Assembly (NCBI GenBank): GCA_903869265.1
Contig: CAIPYE010000015.1
Coordinates: 186,001-250,000, forward strand
Direction of reading: 5' to 3'
DNA length: 64,000 nucleotides
Source: an uncultured delta proteobacterium
GTDB lineage: Bacteria > Desulfobacterota > Desulfobulbia > Desulfobulbales > Desulfurivibrionaceae
Shown: positions 8,075 to 14,998 of the stretch, in pieces
How the letters are laid out: each line of letters begins with the position of its first letter
How positions within the stretch are numbered: position 1 is the stretch's first letter
Notes under the pieces: generated by a model
What the model saw: the letters and a program-made list of their open reading frames with translations, nothing else
Databases searched by the model: none
What the model was told of the DNA's origin: nothing
Program-made: the position numbers and the translations under genes

Positions 8075-9244
8075 TTATTTTTTCTTCGCGGCTTTCTTTG
8101 CCCAGTTTACATCAAGCCCGCAGAGTACGGCATGCGGCGCATCATCGCCTGTGCCGAGCTGCTCGTCATGACATTTGAGGCAGGTGGAGGTCGGCTTGCC
8201 AACCAGTTTTTTGGCAGCAACGTCAAAGAGACGAACCTGACCGTCCATGCGCCACTCGTTGTCAGAAGGCTTGGTGGGATCAACACAACCAGGCAGGATG
8301 GTCTTGGTGCGGGTGGTGATCATCACATACTTGCTGTCCGGGGTGAAGATGGCGTCGTGGGTCTCTTCCATCTTATCCATGGTCACGGAAGCAATGGTCT
8401 TCAGAGTCTTGGCGTCGACCAGGAAAAGGATGTCGCCGGTGGCGTTGGCGATGTACTTGCCATCCGGAGAGTAGTATTGACGGAAGCTCACGGTGGATTT
8501 GAAGTTGCCGTCTGCCACGCCTTTGCGCAGAACCTTGATCTTGCCCTGCTCAAGCGCCTTGGCGTCCAACACAAACATGTGCATCTTGCCGATAACCTCG
8601 CCCATCTCCTTATTGTTCGGAGCGGAGTTGGACTCGTTCATGGTGATCAGAATTTCCTTCATGTCCGGGGAGTTGACGCCGTGGGTGTATTTAACGCCGC
8701 CCTTGACATCGGCCTCGGAGCCATCAAAGAAGAGGTTGTGCTTGATCTTCATGGTCTTCTTGTCGATGATGGTGATGTAGCCCGGCTTGTTCATGGAGAT
8801 GGGCATGTAGAAGTCTTTGGTCTGGGCGGAAGCGCAGTAGCCTGACTTGGTGTTCATAACCTCCTTAGGAACCGGGAAGGTATTGTCAACCAGGACCTTC
8901 TCTGTCTTCAGGTCGCTTTTGCCATAGTGATAAGACTCGTTGGAATGATCCGGCTTGTAGGTGGACCAGTAGATGATGTTACGGTCCTTGTTGTCGATAC
9001 GGGCATCATGGAAGGCATGGCTCTTGGCCTCGCCGATGTCGATCTTGTCCAGAGAGTCAAGGGTGATGGGGGTCTCTGCCTTGGGGTCGATCTTGAACAC
9101 GGCCTTGGCAAAATGGCCGCCCATGCCGGCGATGTAAGCGGTGCCCGCATAGTCAGCCGCATTGGCAGTTGCGGCGCCCAACAGGCCAAGGGCGATAGTG
9201 CCGGTGATCAGAGAGTTGCGCCAGGTAGCTTTGGTGAATCGCAT
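8075..9244 (-). CDS. Exported beta-propeller protein with one heme c motif
   Basis: The product is 389 residues. ATG 9244 follows GAGGAG at good spacing. A signal peptide (to about residue 29, TANA) is followed by repeats typical of YVTN/NirF-like propellers, for example YSPDGKYIANATGDILFLVD and FTPDSKYVMITTRTK. A single CLKCH motif (residues 355-359) near the lysine-rich C-terminus should bind one heme c in the periplasm. The combination suggests a redox or cofactor-carrying role. It is transcribed away from the lolD-tlpA-nosL genes across a repeat-rich intergenic region and is flanked by FtsX-type ABC genes. I do not recognise a named family, and no substrate can be assigned. Confidence 0.8.
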   Translation of the reverse strand: MRFTKATWRNSLITGTIALGLLGAATANAADYAGTAYIAGMGGHFAKAVFKIDPKAETPITLDSLDKIDIGEAKSHAFHDARIDNKDRNIIYWSTYKPDHSNESYHYGKSDLKTEKVLVDNTFPVPKEVMNTKSGYCASAQTKDFYMPISMNKPGYITIIDKKTMKIKHNLFFDGSEADVKGGVKYTHGVNSPDMKEILITMNESNSAPNNKEMGEVIGKMHMFVLDAKALEQGKIKVLRKGVADGNFKSTVSFRQYYSPDGKYIANATGDILFLVDAKTLKTIASVTMDKMEETHDAIFTPDSKYVMITTRTKTILPGCVDPTKPSDNEWRMDGQVRLFDVAAKKLVGKPTSTCLKCHDEQLGTGDDAPHAVLCGLDVNWAKKAAKKK

Positions 9245-9330
9245 TGTTTTCTCCTCATTGTAAATGCCCGTAAGTCGTTGGATCATTCAGGCATCCGACA
9301 GCCAGTGGCTGTCTGTTCACTTATAATAAC

Positions 9331-9369
9331 CTTGGCCAAGGCGGTCAGTTCTCCGATCTTGGCCAAGGC
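9331..9369. promoter_or_regulatory. Two CTTGGCCAAGGC repeats, probable operator
   Basis: The 12-mer CTTGGCCAAGGC, whose first ten bases are a perfect palindrome, occurs at 9331-9342 and 9358-9369, a period of 27 bases. The first copy ends just upstream (in the minus-strand sense) of a TATTATAA element at about 9321-9328. A dimeric regulator could therefore bind inside the promoter of the propeller gene. Protein and function are inferred only. Confidence 0.45.
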
Positions 9370-9381
9370 TGATTTCGCTGG

Positions 9382-9410
9382 TGCGACAAATTGCCATGCG
9401 ACAAATTGCC
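9382..9410. repeat. Tandem 14-bp repeat TGCGACAAATTGCC
   Basis: TGCGACAAATTGCC occurs at 9382-9395 and again at 9397-9410, separated by one base. It lies between the divergent propeller and lolD-like genes and may be a regulator site or a small duplication. Confidence 0.6.
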
Positions 9411-9419
9411 GCATTGAGC

Positions 9420-9448
9420 TTTACGATATTACCACTCGGTGGTATATT
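9420..9448 (+). promoter_or_regulatory. Candidate promoter with an inverted repeat in the spacer, for the lolD-tlpA-nosL genes
   Basis: TTTACG (9420-9425) and TATATT (9443-9448) are spaced by 17 bases and resemble sigma-70 -35 and -10 boxes. The spacer carries the perfect inverted repeat TACCAC-TCG-GTGGTA (9430-9444), which would let a repressor or a MerR-like activator act directly on this promoter. The lolD-like gene starts about 100 bases downstream. Confidence 0.4.
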
Positions 9449-9552
9449 GGCAACCTCATTTTTAAGCAGAGGCAAATAAATTTGCAGGAGATTATTTTCA
9501 TTGGTTTTTTCGCTTTTTTGACCTCCTGCCATGACCGCATACTCAATTTACA

Positions 9553-10242
9553 ATGGGGAAAACCGTGATCATCGAATGCAAGGATCTCACCAAGACCTAC
9601 CCTGTGGAAGACACCATGGTTCACGCCGTAAACACCGTGAACCTTTCCGTTAATAAAGGCGATTTTCTTGTCATTTTGGGACATTCCGGTTCTGGTAAGA
9701 CAACGCTTTTGAGCCTGATCGGCGGGTTGACCGCCCCCAACCAGGGGCAGGTATATATTGATGGGGTTGAAAACTGGCAGCAATCCGACCGGGCCCTTTC
9801 CACCATGCGCAACAGCAAGATCGGTTTTATTTTTCAGTTTGCCAGCCTGATTCCCACTCTTTCGGTCATGGAAAACATCCTGTTGCCCTTGAGTTTCGGC
9901 CAAAATCCCGCAGGCAGTCGTGATCTTGCCTTGGATATCCTTGCCCAGGTCGGCCTGGCGGACAAGGCCAACGCCTTTCCCTCCCAACTTTCCGGCGGCC
10001 AGCAACGGCGGGTCGCCATTGCCCGCTCCTTTATCAACTGTCCGGATATTATCCTGGCCGACGAACCCACCGGGGATTTGGACGAGGAAACGGAAAAGGA
10101 TATCCTGTCCCTGTTCAGACGATACAACGAACAGGGCACAACCTTTGTGGTCGTAACCCATAACAGCGATCTCGCCGCTACCCAGAAGGGAGCCAGGGTT
10201 TTCTCCATGCGCCAGGGTGTTCTTTCCGCGCAACCATCCTGA
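9553..10242 (+). CDS. LolD/MacB-type ABC transporter ATPase (ATPase A)
   Basis: The 229-residue nucleotide-binding subunit has Walker A GHSGSGKT (43-50), the signature LSGGQQRR, Walker B IILADEPTGDLD and the H-loop VVVTHNS. FQFASLIPTLSVMENILLP is the Q-loop region typical of the LolD/MacB group, which energises FtsX-type permeases. It starts the rightward run of genes (tlpA-like, nosL, small protein, permease B, ATPase B, CPFC membrane protein). Because the run carries its own second permease/ATPase pair, ATPase A most likely serves permease A on the other side of the divergent region; this pairing is inferred. Confidence 0.88.
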   Translation: MGKTVIIECKDLTKTYPVEDTMVHAVNTVNLSVNKGDFLVILGHSGSGKTTLLSLIGGLTAPNQGQVYIDGVENWQQSDRALSTMRNSKIGFIFQFASLIPTLSVMENILLPLSFGQNPAGSRDLALDILAQVGLADKANAFPSQLSGGQQRRVAIARSFINCPDIILADEPTGDLDEETEKDILSLFRRYNEQGTTFVVVTHNSDLAATQKGARVFSMRQGVLSAQPS

Positions 10243-10278
10243 TACTTTTAAATTCTCCAGCCTGAGCCAGCTCTTACA

Positions 10279-10806
10279 ATGTTAAAAAGAATCCTCCCCA
10301 TATTTCTACTCTGCTCCGTATTCTTCGCCATTGCGGCCTGTTCCGGCAGCGATCAGGCCGCAAAGAAGCTGAAACTCGGCGATCCGGCCCCGGATTTTTC
10401 CGGGAATGATCTGAACGGGCAGCCTCTATCCCTGGCTGCTTACCAAGGGCACCCGGTCATTCTTCGTTTCTGGTCCACGGATTGCAAATTCTGCCGGGCC
10501 GACACCCCGATCTTCAACCAGTATTTTGAAAAATACAAGGAAGCAGGACTGCGGGTGGTTTATGTCAACCGGCATTCCGACGAGGCAACGGTGCGCAAGT
10601 TCGTGGCGGACCTGGAGATCGGCTTTCCTGTGCTCATCGATAAGGATGGGGCGATTTCAAGCCGTTACAATATCAAGGTGGAGCCGCAGACCATTATCAT
10701 CAGCCCGGACCACAAGATTATTGCCGCCATCCTGGGAGGGGTCAGCGAGGCAGAGTTGAAAAATATGCTGGGTGGATACTTTAATAAAAGCACAAAAAAA
10801 CAGTAG
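10279..10806 (+). CDS. TlpA/ResA-like thiol-disulfide lipoprotein
   Basis: The 175-residue protein has a lipoprotein signal (lipobox AIAA-C21) and a thioredoxin-like AhpC-TSA/TlpA domain. Key segments are GDPAPDFSGNDLNGQPLSL, WSTDCKFC with the active-site pair C69/C72, and the cis-proline region VEPQTIIISPDHKI. Anchored in the periplasm, it probably reduces protein thiols or metal-site cysteines. The next gene is nosL, and a CPFC membrane protein ends the same run, so a thiol-redox relay for a copper or heme site is plausible. The direction of electron flow cannot be read from the sequence. Confidence 0.85.
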   Translation: MLKRILPIFLLCSVFFAIAACSGSDQAAKKLKLGDPAPDFSGNDLNGQPLSLAAYQGHPVILRFWSTDCKFCRADTPIFNQYFEKYKEAGLRVVYVNRHSDEATVRKFVADLEIGFPVLIDKDGAISSRYNIKVEPQTIIISPDHKIIAAILGGVSEAELKNMLGGYFNKSTKKQ

Positions 10807-10817
10807 GTTGTGTAAAA

Positions 10818-11333
10818 ATGATAAATCTATTTTTCAAGATTGGTCCTATCAGAAAGAGTGTGCTTCTTGTGTGCCTCGTTTCCTGCCTCTTGATGGCAAA
10901 TCCGTTGCTGGCCCAGCCCAGCAAGGAAATCTCCCCCCAGGAGCGCTGTTCGGTCTGCGGGATGTTCGTAGCCAAATATCCGGACTGGATAACCCAGGTC
11001 CGGTTGAGCAACGGGACGGTGAAGTTTTTTGACGGGGTTAAAGACCTGATGGCCTTCTCCTTCAATCCGGCCTCTTTTGGCGCGTCTGGGCAGACAATCC
11101 AGGAAATCTGGGTCAAAGACTACTATACCCTCGCCTGGCTTGATGGCCGCTCGGCCTGGTATGTCATCGGCAGTAATGTCTACGGACCCATGGGCCACGA
11201 GTTTATTCCCTTCAGCTCCGCGGCGGCGGCGGAAAATTTCCGCAAGGATCATAACGGAACCAAGGTGGTGCGTTTTGACGAAATAACCGAGCCGCTGGTG
11301 CAGTCCATGCGCCACGGCCAGAAGATGCGTTGA
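10818..11333 (+). CDS. nosL: NosL-family copper-binding periplasmic protein
   Basis: The 171-residue protein has an N-terminal signal/anchor segment (about 13-32) and the NosL signature ERCSVCGMFVAKYPDW, with Cys44, Cys47 and Met49. KFFDGVKDLMAF and YGPMGHEFIPFSSAAAAENF are further family segments. Known NosL is a Cu(I)-binding lipoprotein that delivers copper for nitrous-oxide reductase assembly. Here the signal lacks a clear lipobox cysteine and no nosZ, nosD, nosF or nosY lies in the window, so the target is probably a different metalloprotein. The start is 11 bases after the tlpA-like stop; the following small gene begins 4 bases after its stop. Confidence 0.88.
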   Translation: MINLFFKIGPIRKSVLLVCLVSCLLMANPLLAQPSKEISPQERCSVCGMFVAKYPDWITQVRLSNGTVKFFDGVKDLMAFSFNPASFGASGQTIQEIWVKDYYTLAWLDGRSAWYVIGSNVYGPMGHEFIPFSSAAAAENFRKDHNGTKVVRFDEITEPLVQSMRHGQKMR

Positions 11334-11337
11334 GCCG

Positions 11338-11619
11338 ATGCGGCCCGCTCTTGTTTTCAGCCTGTTCCTCTGTCTGCTGCTGGCCCTTGACGGTGCGCTC
11401 TTCGTCGATGGCTTAAACCGGCGCAAGGCAGAGGATGCGACCCTTGCCCAATTGGAGGTGGCCACCAGCGGTCTGGGGCTCACCGATCTGGCCGTGGCCA
11501 CCGAGGCCCGCTACACCCGGCATCCGGCGGTGAGCGACGCAGTGGCCCCCTTCATGGATCATCCAGGGGCCATCGAACATTTTCCCACCGGCGCCTTCTG
11601 GCTGCCGCCGCAACGCTGA
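11338..11619 (+). CDS. Small conserved-looking protein with TEARYTRHP motif
   Basis: This 93-residue product has one N-terminal hydrophobic segment (about 3-22), a probable signal or anchor, and a short periplasmic part. The C-terminal half reads ATEARYTRHPAVSDAVAPFM and then DHPGAIEHFPTGAFWLPP, dense in His, Arg and aromatic residues. It begins 4 bases after nosL and ends 5 bases before the FtsX permease, so it is translated as part of this unit. I recall similar TEARYTRH proteins in comparable gene sets but cannot name a family. Metal or heme contact by its histidines is possible but unproven. Confidence 0.7.
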   Translation: MRPALVFSLFLCLLLALDGALFVDGLNRRKAEDATLAQLEVATSGLGLTDLAVATEARYTRHPAVSDAVAPFMDHPGAIEHFPTGAFWLPPQR

Positions 11620-11624
11620 ACGCC

Positions 11625-12821
11625 ATGGCGCAAACAAACTTCGAAAAACAGATCAACATCCTGGACTATGCCCTGTCTTCCCTGTGGCGGCACCGGATGA
11701 AAAGCCTCAGCATCCTGCTGGTTTTTGCTGCGGTCATCTTTCTGCTCGCCTCCTTCCAGATGGTGACCCAGGCCTTGTCCGACAAGGCCAAGCAGGTGCT
11801 GGCCTACACCCCGGAGATCACCCTGCAAAAAATGTCCGCCGGCCGCCAGGAAGCCATCCCCCTGGCCTACAAGGACAAACTTGCCGGAATCTTCGGCATC
11901 CGCAGGGTAGTGCCCCGAATCTGGGGCTACTATTTTGACGAGGTTCTCCTGGCCAATTACACGGTCATGGGCATGGATGTTGAAGAAATGCCGGAAGGCA
12001 GCCGCCTCGACACGGCCCTGGCCAGCGGCAAGATGCCAACCCCTGACGAACAGGGCAGGGTGGTGATCGGGCATTCCGTAAAAAAAGCCCTGGACCTTGA
12101 AGGGCGTACTACCTTCTCCTTCTTCCGACCGGATCTTTCCCTGAAAACCTTTACGGTCAGCGGCGAGTTCTCGCGCTCCACCGATATCCTGACCAATGAC
12201 CTCATCGTCATGAATTTGCCTGACGCCCGTGATCTCTACAGTATCCCAGCGGGAAAGGTCACGGACCTCTGCGTCTACGTGGCCAATCCCAAAGAGATCG
12301 ACACCATTGCCAGAAAAATCTCCGAGGCCCTGCCTGGAGTTCGGGTGCTGACCCGGCCCCAGATCCAGAAAACCTATCAGGTCGTGTTCGGCTGGCGCAG
12401 CGGCTTCGGCTCCATCTGCCTGCTTTCCGCCCTGGCGGCCTTTGTTATTCTGGCCTGGGACAAGGCGTCCGGCCTTTCCCCGGAAGAGCGGCGGGAAATT
12501 GCCATCCTCAAGGTGCTGGGCTGGGAAACCAGCGACATCCTGGCGGTCCGTTTCTGGGAGTCGGTGATTGTCTCCGGCCTGGCCTGCATGGTGGGGATGA
12601 CCGCAGCCCACATCCATGTGGTCTACTTTGCCGCCTCCCTCTTCAGGCCGGTGCTCATGGGCTGGTCCGTGCTCCGGCCTGACCTGCATCTTTTGCCCAG
12701 AATGGAGGCTGGGGACATCCTGTTGATCCTGGCCTTCACCGTGATTCCCTATCTCGCGGCCACGGTGATTCCAGCCTGGCGCAGCGCCACGGTTCCCGCC
12801 GATTCGGCGCTGGGAGGCTGA
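11625..12821 (+). CDS. MacB/FtsX-family ABC transporter permease (permease B)
   Basis: The 398-residue permease has a helix near residues 25-45, a periplasmic domain (about 47-260), and three C-terminal helices. The FtsX-type loop SPEERREIAILKVLGWETSD follows the second helix. The periplasmic domain contains AYTPEITLQKMSAGRQEAIP and no Cys-Cys pair, unlike permease A. Its gene is followed after 4 bases by a matching LolD-type ATPase, so these two form one transporter. Such transporters move lipoproteins or act as mechanotransmitters rather than classical importers. Position in the nosL run suggests a role in assembling or supplying a periplasmic metalloprotein. Confidence 0.85.
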   Translation: MAQTNFEKQINILDYALSSLWRHRMKSLSILLVFAAVIFLLASFQMVTQALSDKAKQVLAYTPEITLQKMSAGRQEAIPLAYKDKLAGIFGIRRVVPRIWGYYFDEVLLANYTVMGMDVEEMPEGSRLDTALASGKMPTPDEQGRVVIGHSVKKALDLEGRTTFSFFRPDLSLKTFTVSGEFSRSTDILTNDLIVMNLPDARDLYSIPAGKVTDLCVYVANPKEIDTIARKISEALPGVRVLTRPQIQKTYQVVFGWRSGFGSICLLSALAAFVILAWDKASGLSPEERREIAILKVLGWETSDILAVRFWESVIVSGLACMVGMTAAHIHVVYFAASLFRPVLMGWSVLRPDLHLLPRMEAGDILLILAFTVIPYLAATVIPAWRSATVPADSALGG

Positions 12822-12825
12822 TGAG

Positions 12826-13503
12826 ATGCTGATCGAACTTTCCGGGGTGAGCAAGATTTACAACCAAAGCAGAGCCAACGAAGTGCGGGCGCTGACCGAC
12901 ATCGATCTTGGCGTGGAACAGGGGAGCATGGTCTGCCTCAAGGGGCCGAGCGGCTCGGGCAAGTCCACCCTGTTGGCCATCATCGGCTGCATCTTTCCGC
13001 CCACCAGCGGCAAAGCCGCCATTGCCGAGAGGCAACTGGCCCGGCTGCCGGACCGTTTTCTCACCCTGCACCGACGGGAGACCATCGGCTTTATCTTTCA
13101 GCGCTTCAATATTCTCCCCGAACTGACGGTGCTGGACAACATCACCCTGCCCCTGCTGCCGTTGGGTGTGGGGCCCAAAGAACGCAAACAGCGAGCCCAA
13201 GAACTGCTGGAGCGCTTTGGCATCAGCCATCGGGCCCAGTTTCCGGCCGGGCAAATCTCCGGCGGCGAGCTACAGCGGGTGGCCATTGCCAGGGCTTTGA
13301 TCAATAACCAGCCCATCATCCTGGCCGATGAGCCCACAGCCCATCTCGACACGGCCCTGAGCCGGGAATTCATGGGGATCATGCAGCAGCTCAAGGCAAC
13401 GGGCAAAACCATTGTCATCGCCTCCCACGACCCCCTGGTCTTTGAGCATCCGGCCATTGACCGGACGGTCACCATCAAGGACGGCAGAATCCATGTTCCT
13501 TAA
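12826..13503 (+). CDS. LolD/MacB-type ABC transporter ATPase (ATPase B)
   Basis: The 225-residue ATPase has Walker A GPSGSGKST (40-48), FQRFNILPELTVLDNITLP in the Q-loop region, the signature ISGGELQRV, Walker B IILADEPTAHLD and H-loop IASHD. It begins right after permease B (TGATGAGATG junction) and its end overlaps the start of the next membrane-protein gene by 11 bases, so translation of the three is coupled. It should power permease B. Confidence 0.88.
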   Translation: MLIELSGVSKIYNQSRANEVRALTDIDLGVEQGSMVCLKGPSGSGKSTLLAIIGCIFPPTSGKAAIAERQLARLPDRFLTLHRRETIGFIFQRFNILPELTVLDNITLPLLPLGVGPKERKQRAQELLERFGISHRAQFPAGQISGGELQRVAIARALINNQPIILADEPTAHLDTALSREFMGIMQQLKATGKTIVIASHDPLVFEHPAIDRTVTIKDGRIHVP

Positions 13504-14500
13504 TCCCTGGAGCCTGGCCCTCACTCTTTGCAGCTTAGTGATACTGGTGCTTGGCGCGGTGGCCGGAAAAACTGCAGTGCGGGTCCTGCGTTTCTGGGAA
13601 CCGGGCAGCGACAGCAACCGCCAGATCAAGCTGGAAAACGAGATCTGGCTTTCCTCCACCCTGGTTGCCTACGGCCTGGGCTTTCAGATCATTACTCTGA
13701 TCCTCTTTGTTCTGGCAGCCGACCAGTTCTGCCAGGTCATTGTCGGAGCCATGTGCGCCACCGGCGCTCTGCTGGCAAATTCCTACGGCATGCCCGCGCT
13801 GCTGGTCAAGCTGTTCGGGGTTTTCTTCTACGGCTTCTGGATTCTTATCCACCAACTGGACATCCGCTCGGAACACTACCCCCTGGTGCGGATCAAATAC
13901 CTGGCCCTGCTCCTGCTCCTGCCGCTGCTGGTTCTCGATGCCACCCTGCAAACCCTGTACATCGCCGGGATCAAGCCGGACATCATCACCTCCTGCTGCG
14001 CCGTGGTCTTTAGCGACAGCACCGGCGGCTCCACCAATCTGATGACCGGCTATTCGCAACAGGGCTTGCTCATAGCCTTTATCGGTTCCATTGTCGGACT
14101 CATGGCGATGGGATTGGTCTTGTTGCGGCGGTGGCAGGCTTGGCTGGTGGGCCTCTATGCAGCAGGCTGGCTCTGGTTTTTCGGGCTTTCCCTGGTGGTG
14201 ATCACCACCGTGATTTCATCCTATGTCTACGCCATGCCCTACCATAAATGCCCGTTCTGTATCCTCAAACCGGAGTATCATTATTTCGGCTTTGCCCTGT
14301 ATGGGACCTTGATCCCCGCAACTTTCTTCGGAGCAAGCGCGGCGCTGGCCGGTCTGATGCGGGGCAAGGTTGGATTGGGTGAGATGGTTGATCGCTATCA
14401 GCGGTTGGCGGTGAAGCTTTCGCTGATCCTACTCGTCATTTTTTCAGGGTTGTCATTTTATCACTATCTCAAATATTTGATCAGCGGTGGGGAAGGGTAG
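13493..14500 (+). CDS. Polytopic membrane protein with CPFC motif, NosL-cluster associated
   Basis: This is a 335-residue integral membrane protein with about eight hydrophobic helices. ATG 13493 was chosen because it starts MFLNPWSLALTLCSLVILVL, a membrane helix, and overlaps the ATPase stop. YHKCPFCILKPEYHYFGFAL carries a redox-like CPFC (C253, C256) beside histidines, and SCCAVVFS gives a further Cys pair in a loop near residue 168. Such motifs fit a thiol exchanger or a metal-transfer protein, perhaps communicating with the TlpA-like lipoprotein and NosL of the same run. I do not recognise a named family. No terminator is evident after it. Confidence 0.75.
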   Translation: MFLNPWSLALTLCSLVILVLGAVAGKTAVRVLRFWEPGSDSNRQIKLENEIWLSSTLVAYGLGFQIITLILFVLAADQFCQVIVGAMCATGALLANSYGMPALLVKLFGVFFYGFWILIHQLDIRSEHYPLVRIKYLALLLLLPLLVLDATLQTLYIAGIKPDIITSCCAVVFSDSTGGSTNLMTGYSQQGLLIAFIGSIVGLMAMGLVLLRRWQAWLVGLYAAGWLWFFGLSLVVITTVISSYVYAMPYHKCPFCILKPEYHYFGFALYGTLIPATFFGASAALAGLMRGKVGLGEMVDRYQRLAVKLSLILLVIFSGLSFYHYLKYLISGGEG

Positions 14501-14542
14501 AGAGGCTGAAAATCAATACGGAAGGCCAATAATATTCAATAA

Positions 14543-14971
14543 TCACAAATAATTAGTTAATGCATGAATGAGTTTCTGGTTGAAATTCTTTTGAAGCGAC
14601 AAACACATGCTTGCCCCTTCATGCAGGTAGTCATCAATGCCTTCCATGTAACTGTTGTTGTCAATGGGGCTTGGGCAACTCAAGCTATTATAGGTTATGA
14701 TAATTGGAGTTGTTTGATTTACCGAATCAGTTCTAACAAATTTGATGCCATTCAAAATAAAATTTTGTTTTTTTGCAATGGATTGAAGCGTATCTTTGGG
14801 AGAGAGAGTTTCATTAATTATTATCAATAAATATTTTGTGGATCTCAAAATATTGAATCCCTTAACAAGGTGGGGAATAACTTCGCATTCCTGCTGGAAT
14901 TTTTTTTCTATAGTACGCTTGATTAAGGCATTCTCAGGTATTTCTTCAAGAATAACTACTTTGTCCGCCAT
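14543..14971 (-). CDS. Degenerate response-regulator receiver-like protein
   Basis: The product is 142 residues. ATG 14971 follows TTGGAGATAAT, a better ribosome site than that of the ATG at 14989. MADKVVILEEIPENALIKRT, LLIIINETLSP, TPIIITYN and GIDDYLHEG follow the beta-alpha order of receiver domains. The usual acidic pair is EE, the phospho-acceptor Asp position reads Asn, and the Lys of the last strand is absent, so phosphorylation is unlikely. The region is AT-rich compared with its neighbours. It lies 28 bases after the end of the HEPN-candidate gene and is probably co-transcribed. The receiver assignment rests on pattern only. Confidence 0.55.
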   Translation of the reverse strand: MADKVVILEEIPENALIKRTIEKKFQQECEVIPHLVKGFNILRSTKYLLIIINETLSPKDTLQSIAKKQNFILNGIKFVRTDSVNQTTPIIITYNSLSCPSPIDNNSYMEGIDDYLHEGASMCLSLQKNFNQKLIHALTNYL

Positions 14972-14998
14972 ATTATCTCCAATTTCCATCTGTCCGAC

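Noticed and set aside
9382-9410. CRISPR-like tandem repeat
   Set aside because: Only two 14-base copies with a one-base gap; no spacers and no cas genes.
10818-11333. Calling this a nitrous-oxide-reductase (nos) operon
   Set aside because: Only nosL is present; nosZ, nosD, nosF and nosY are absent and the ABC proteins are FtsX/LolD-type.
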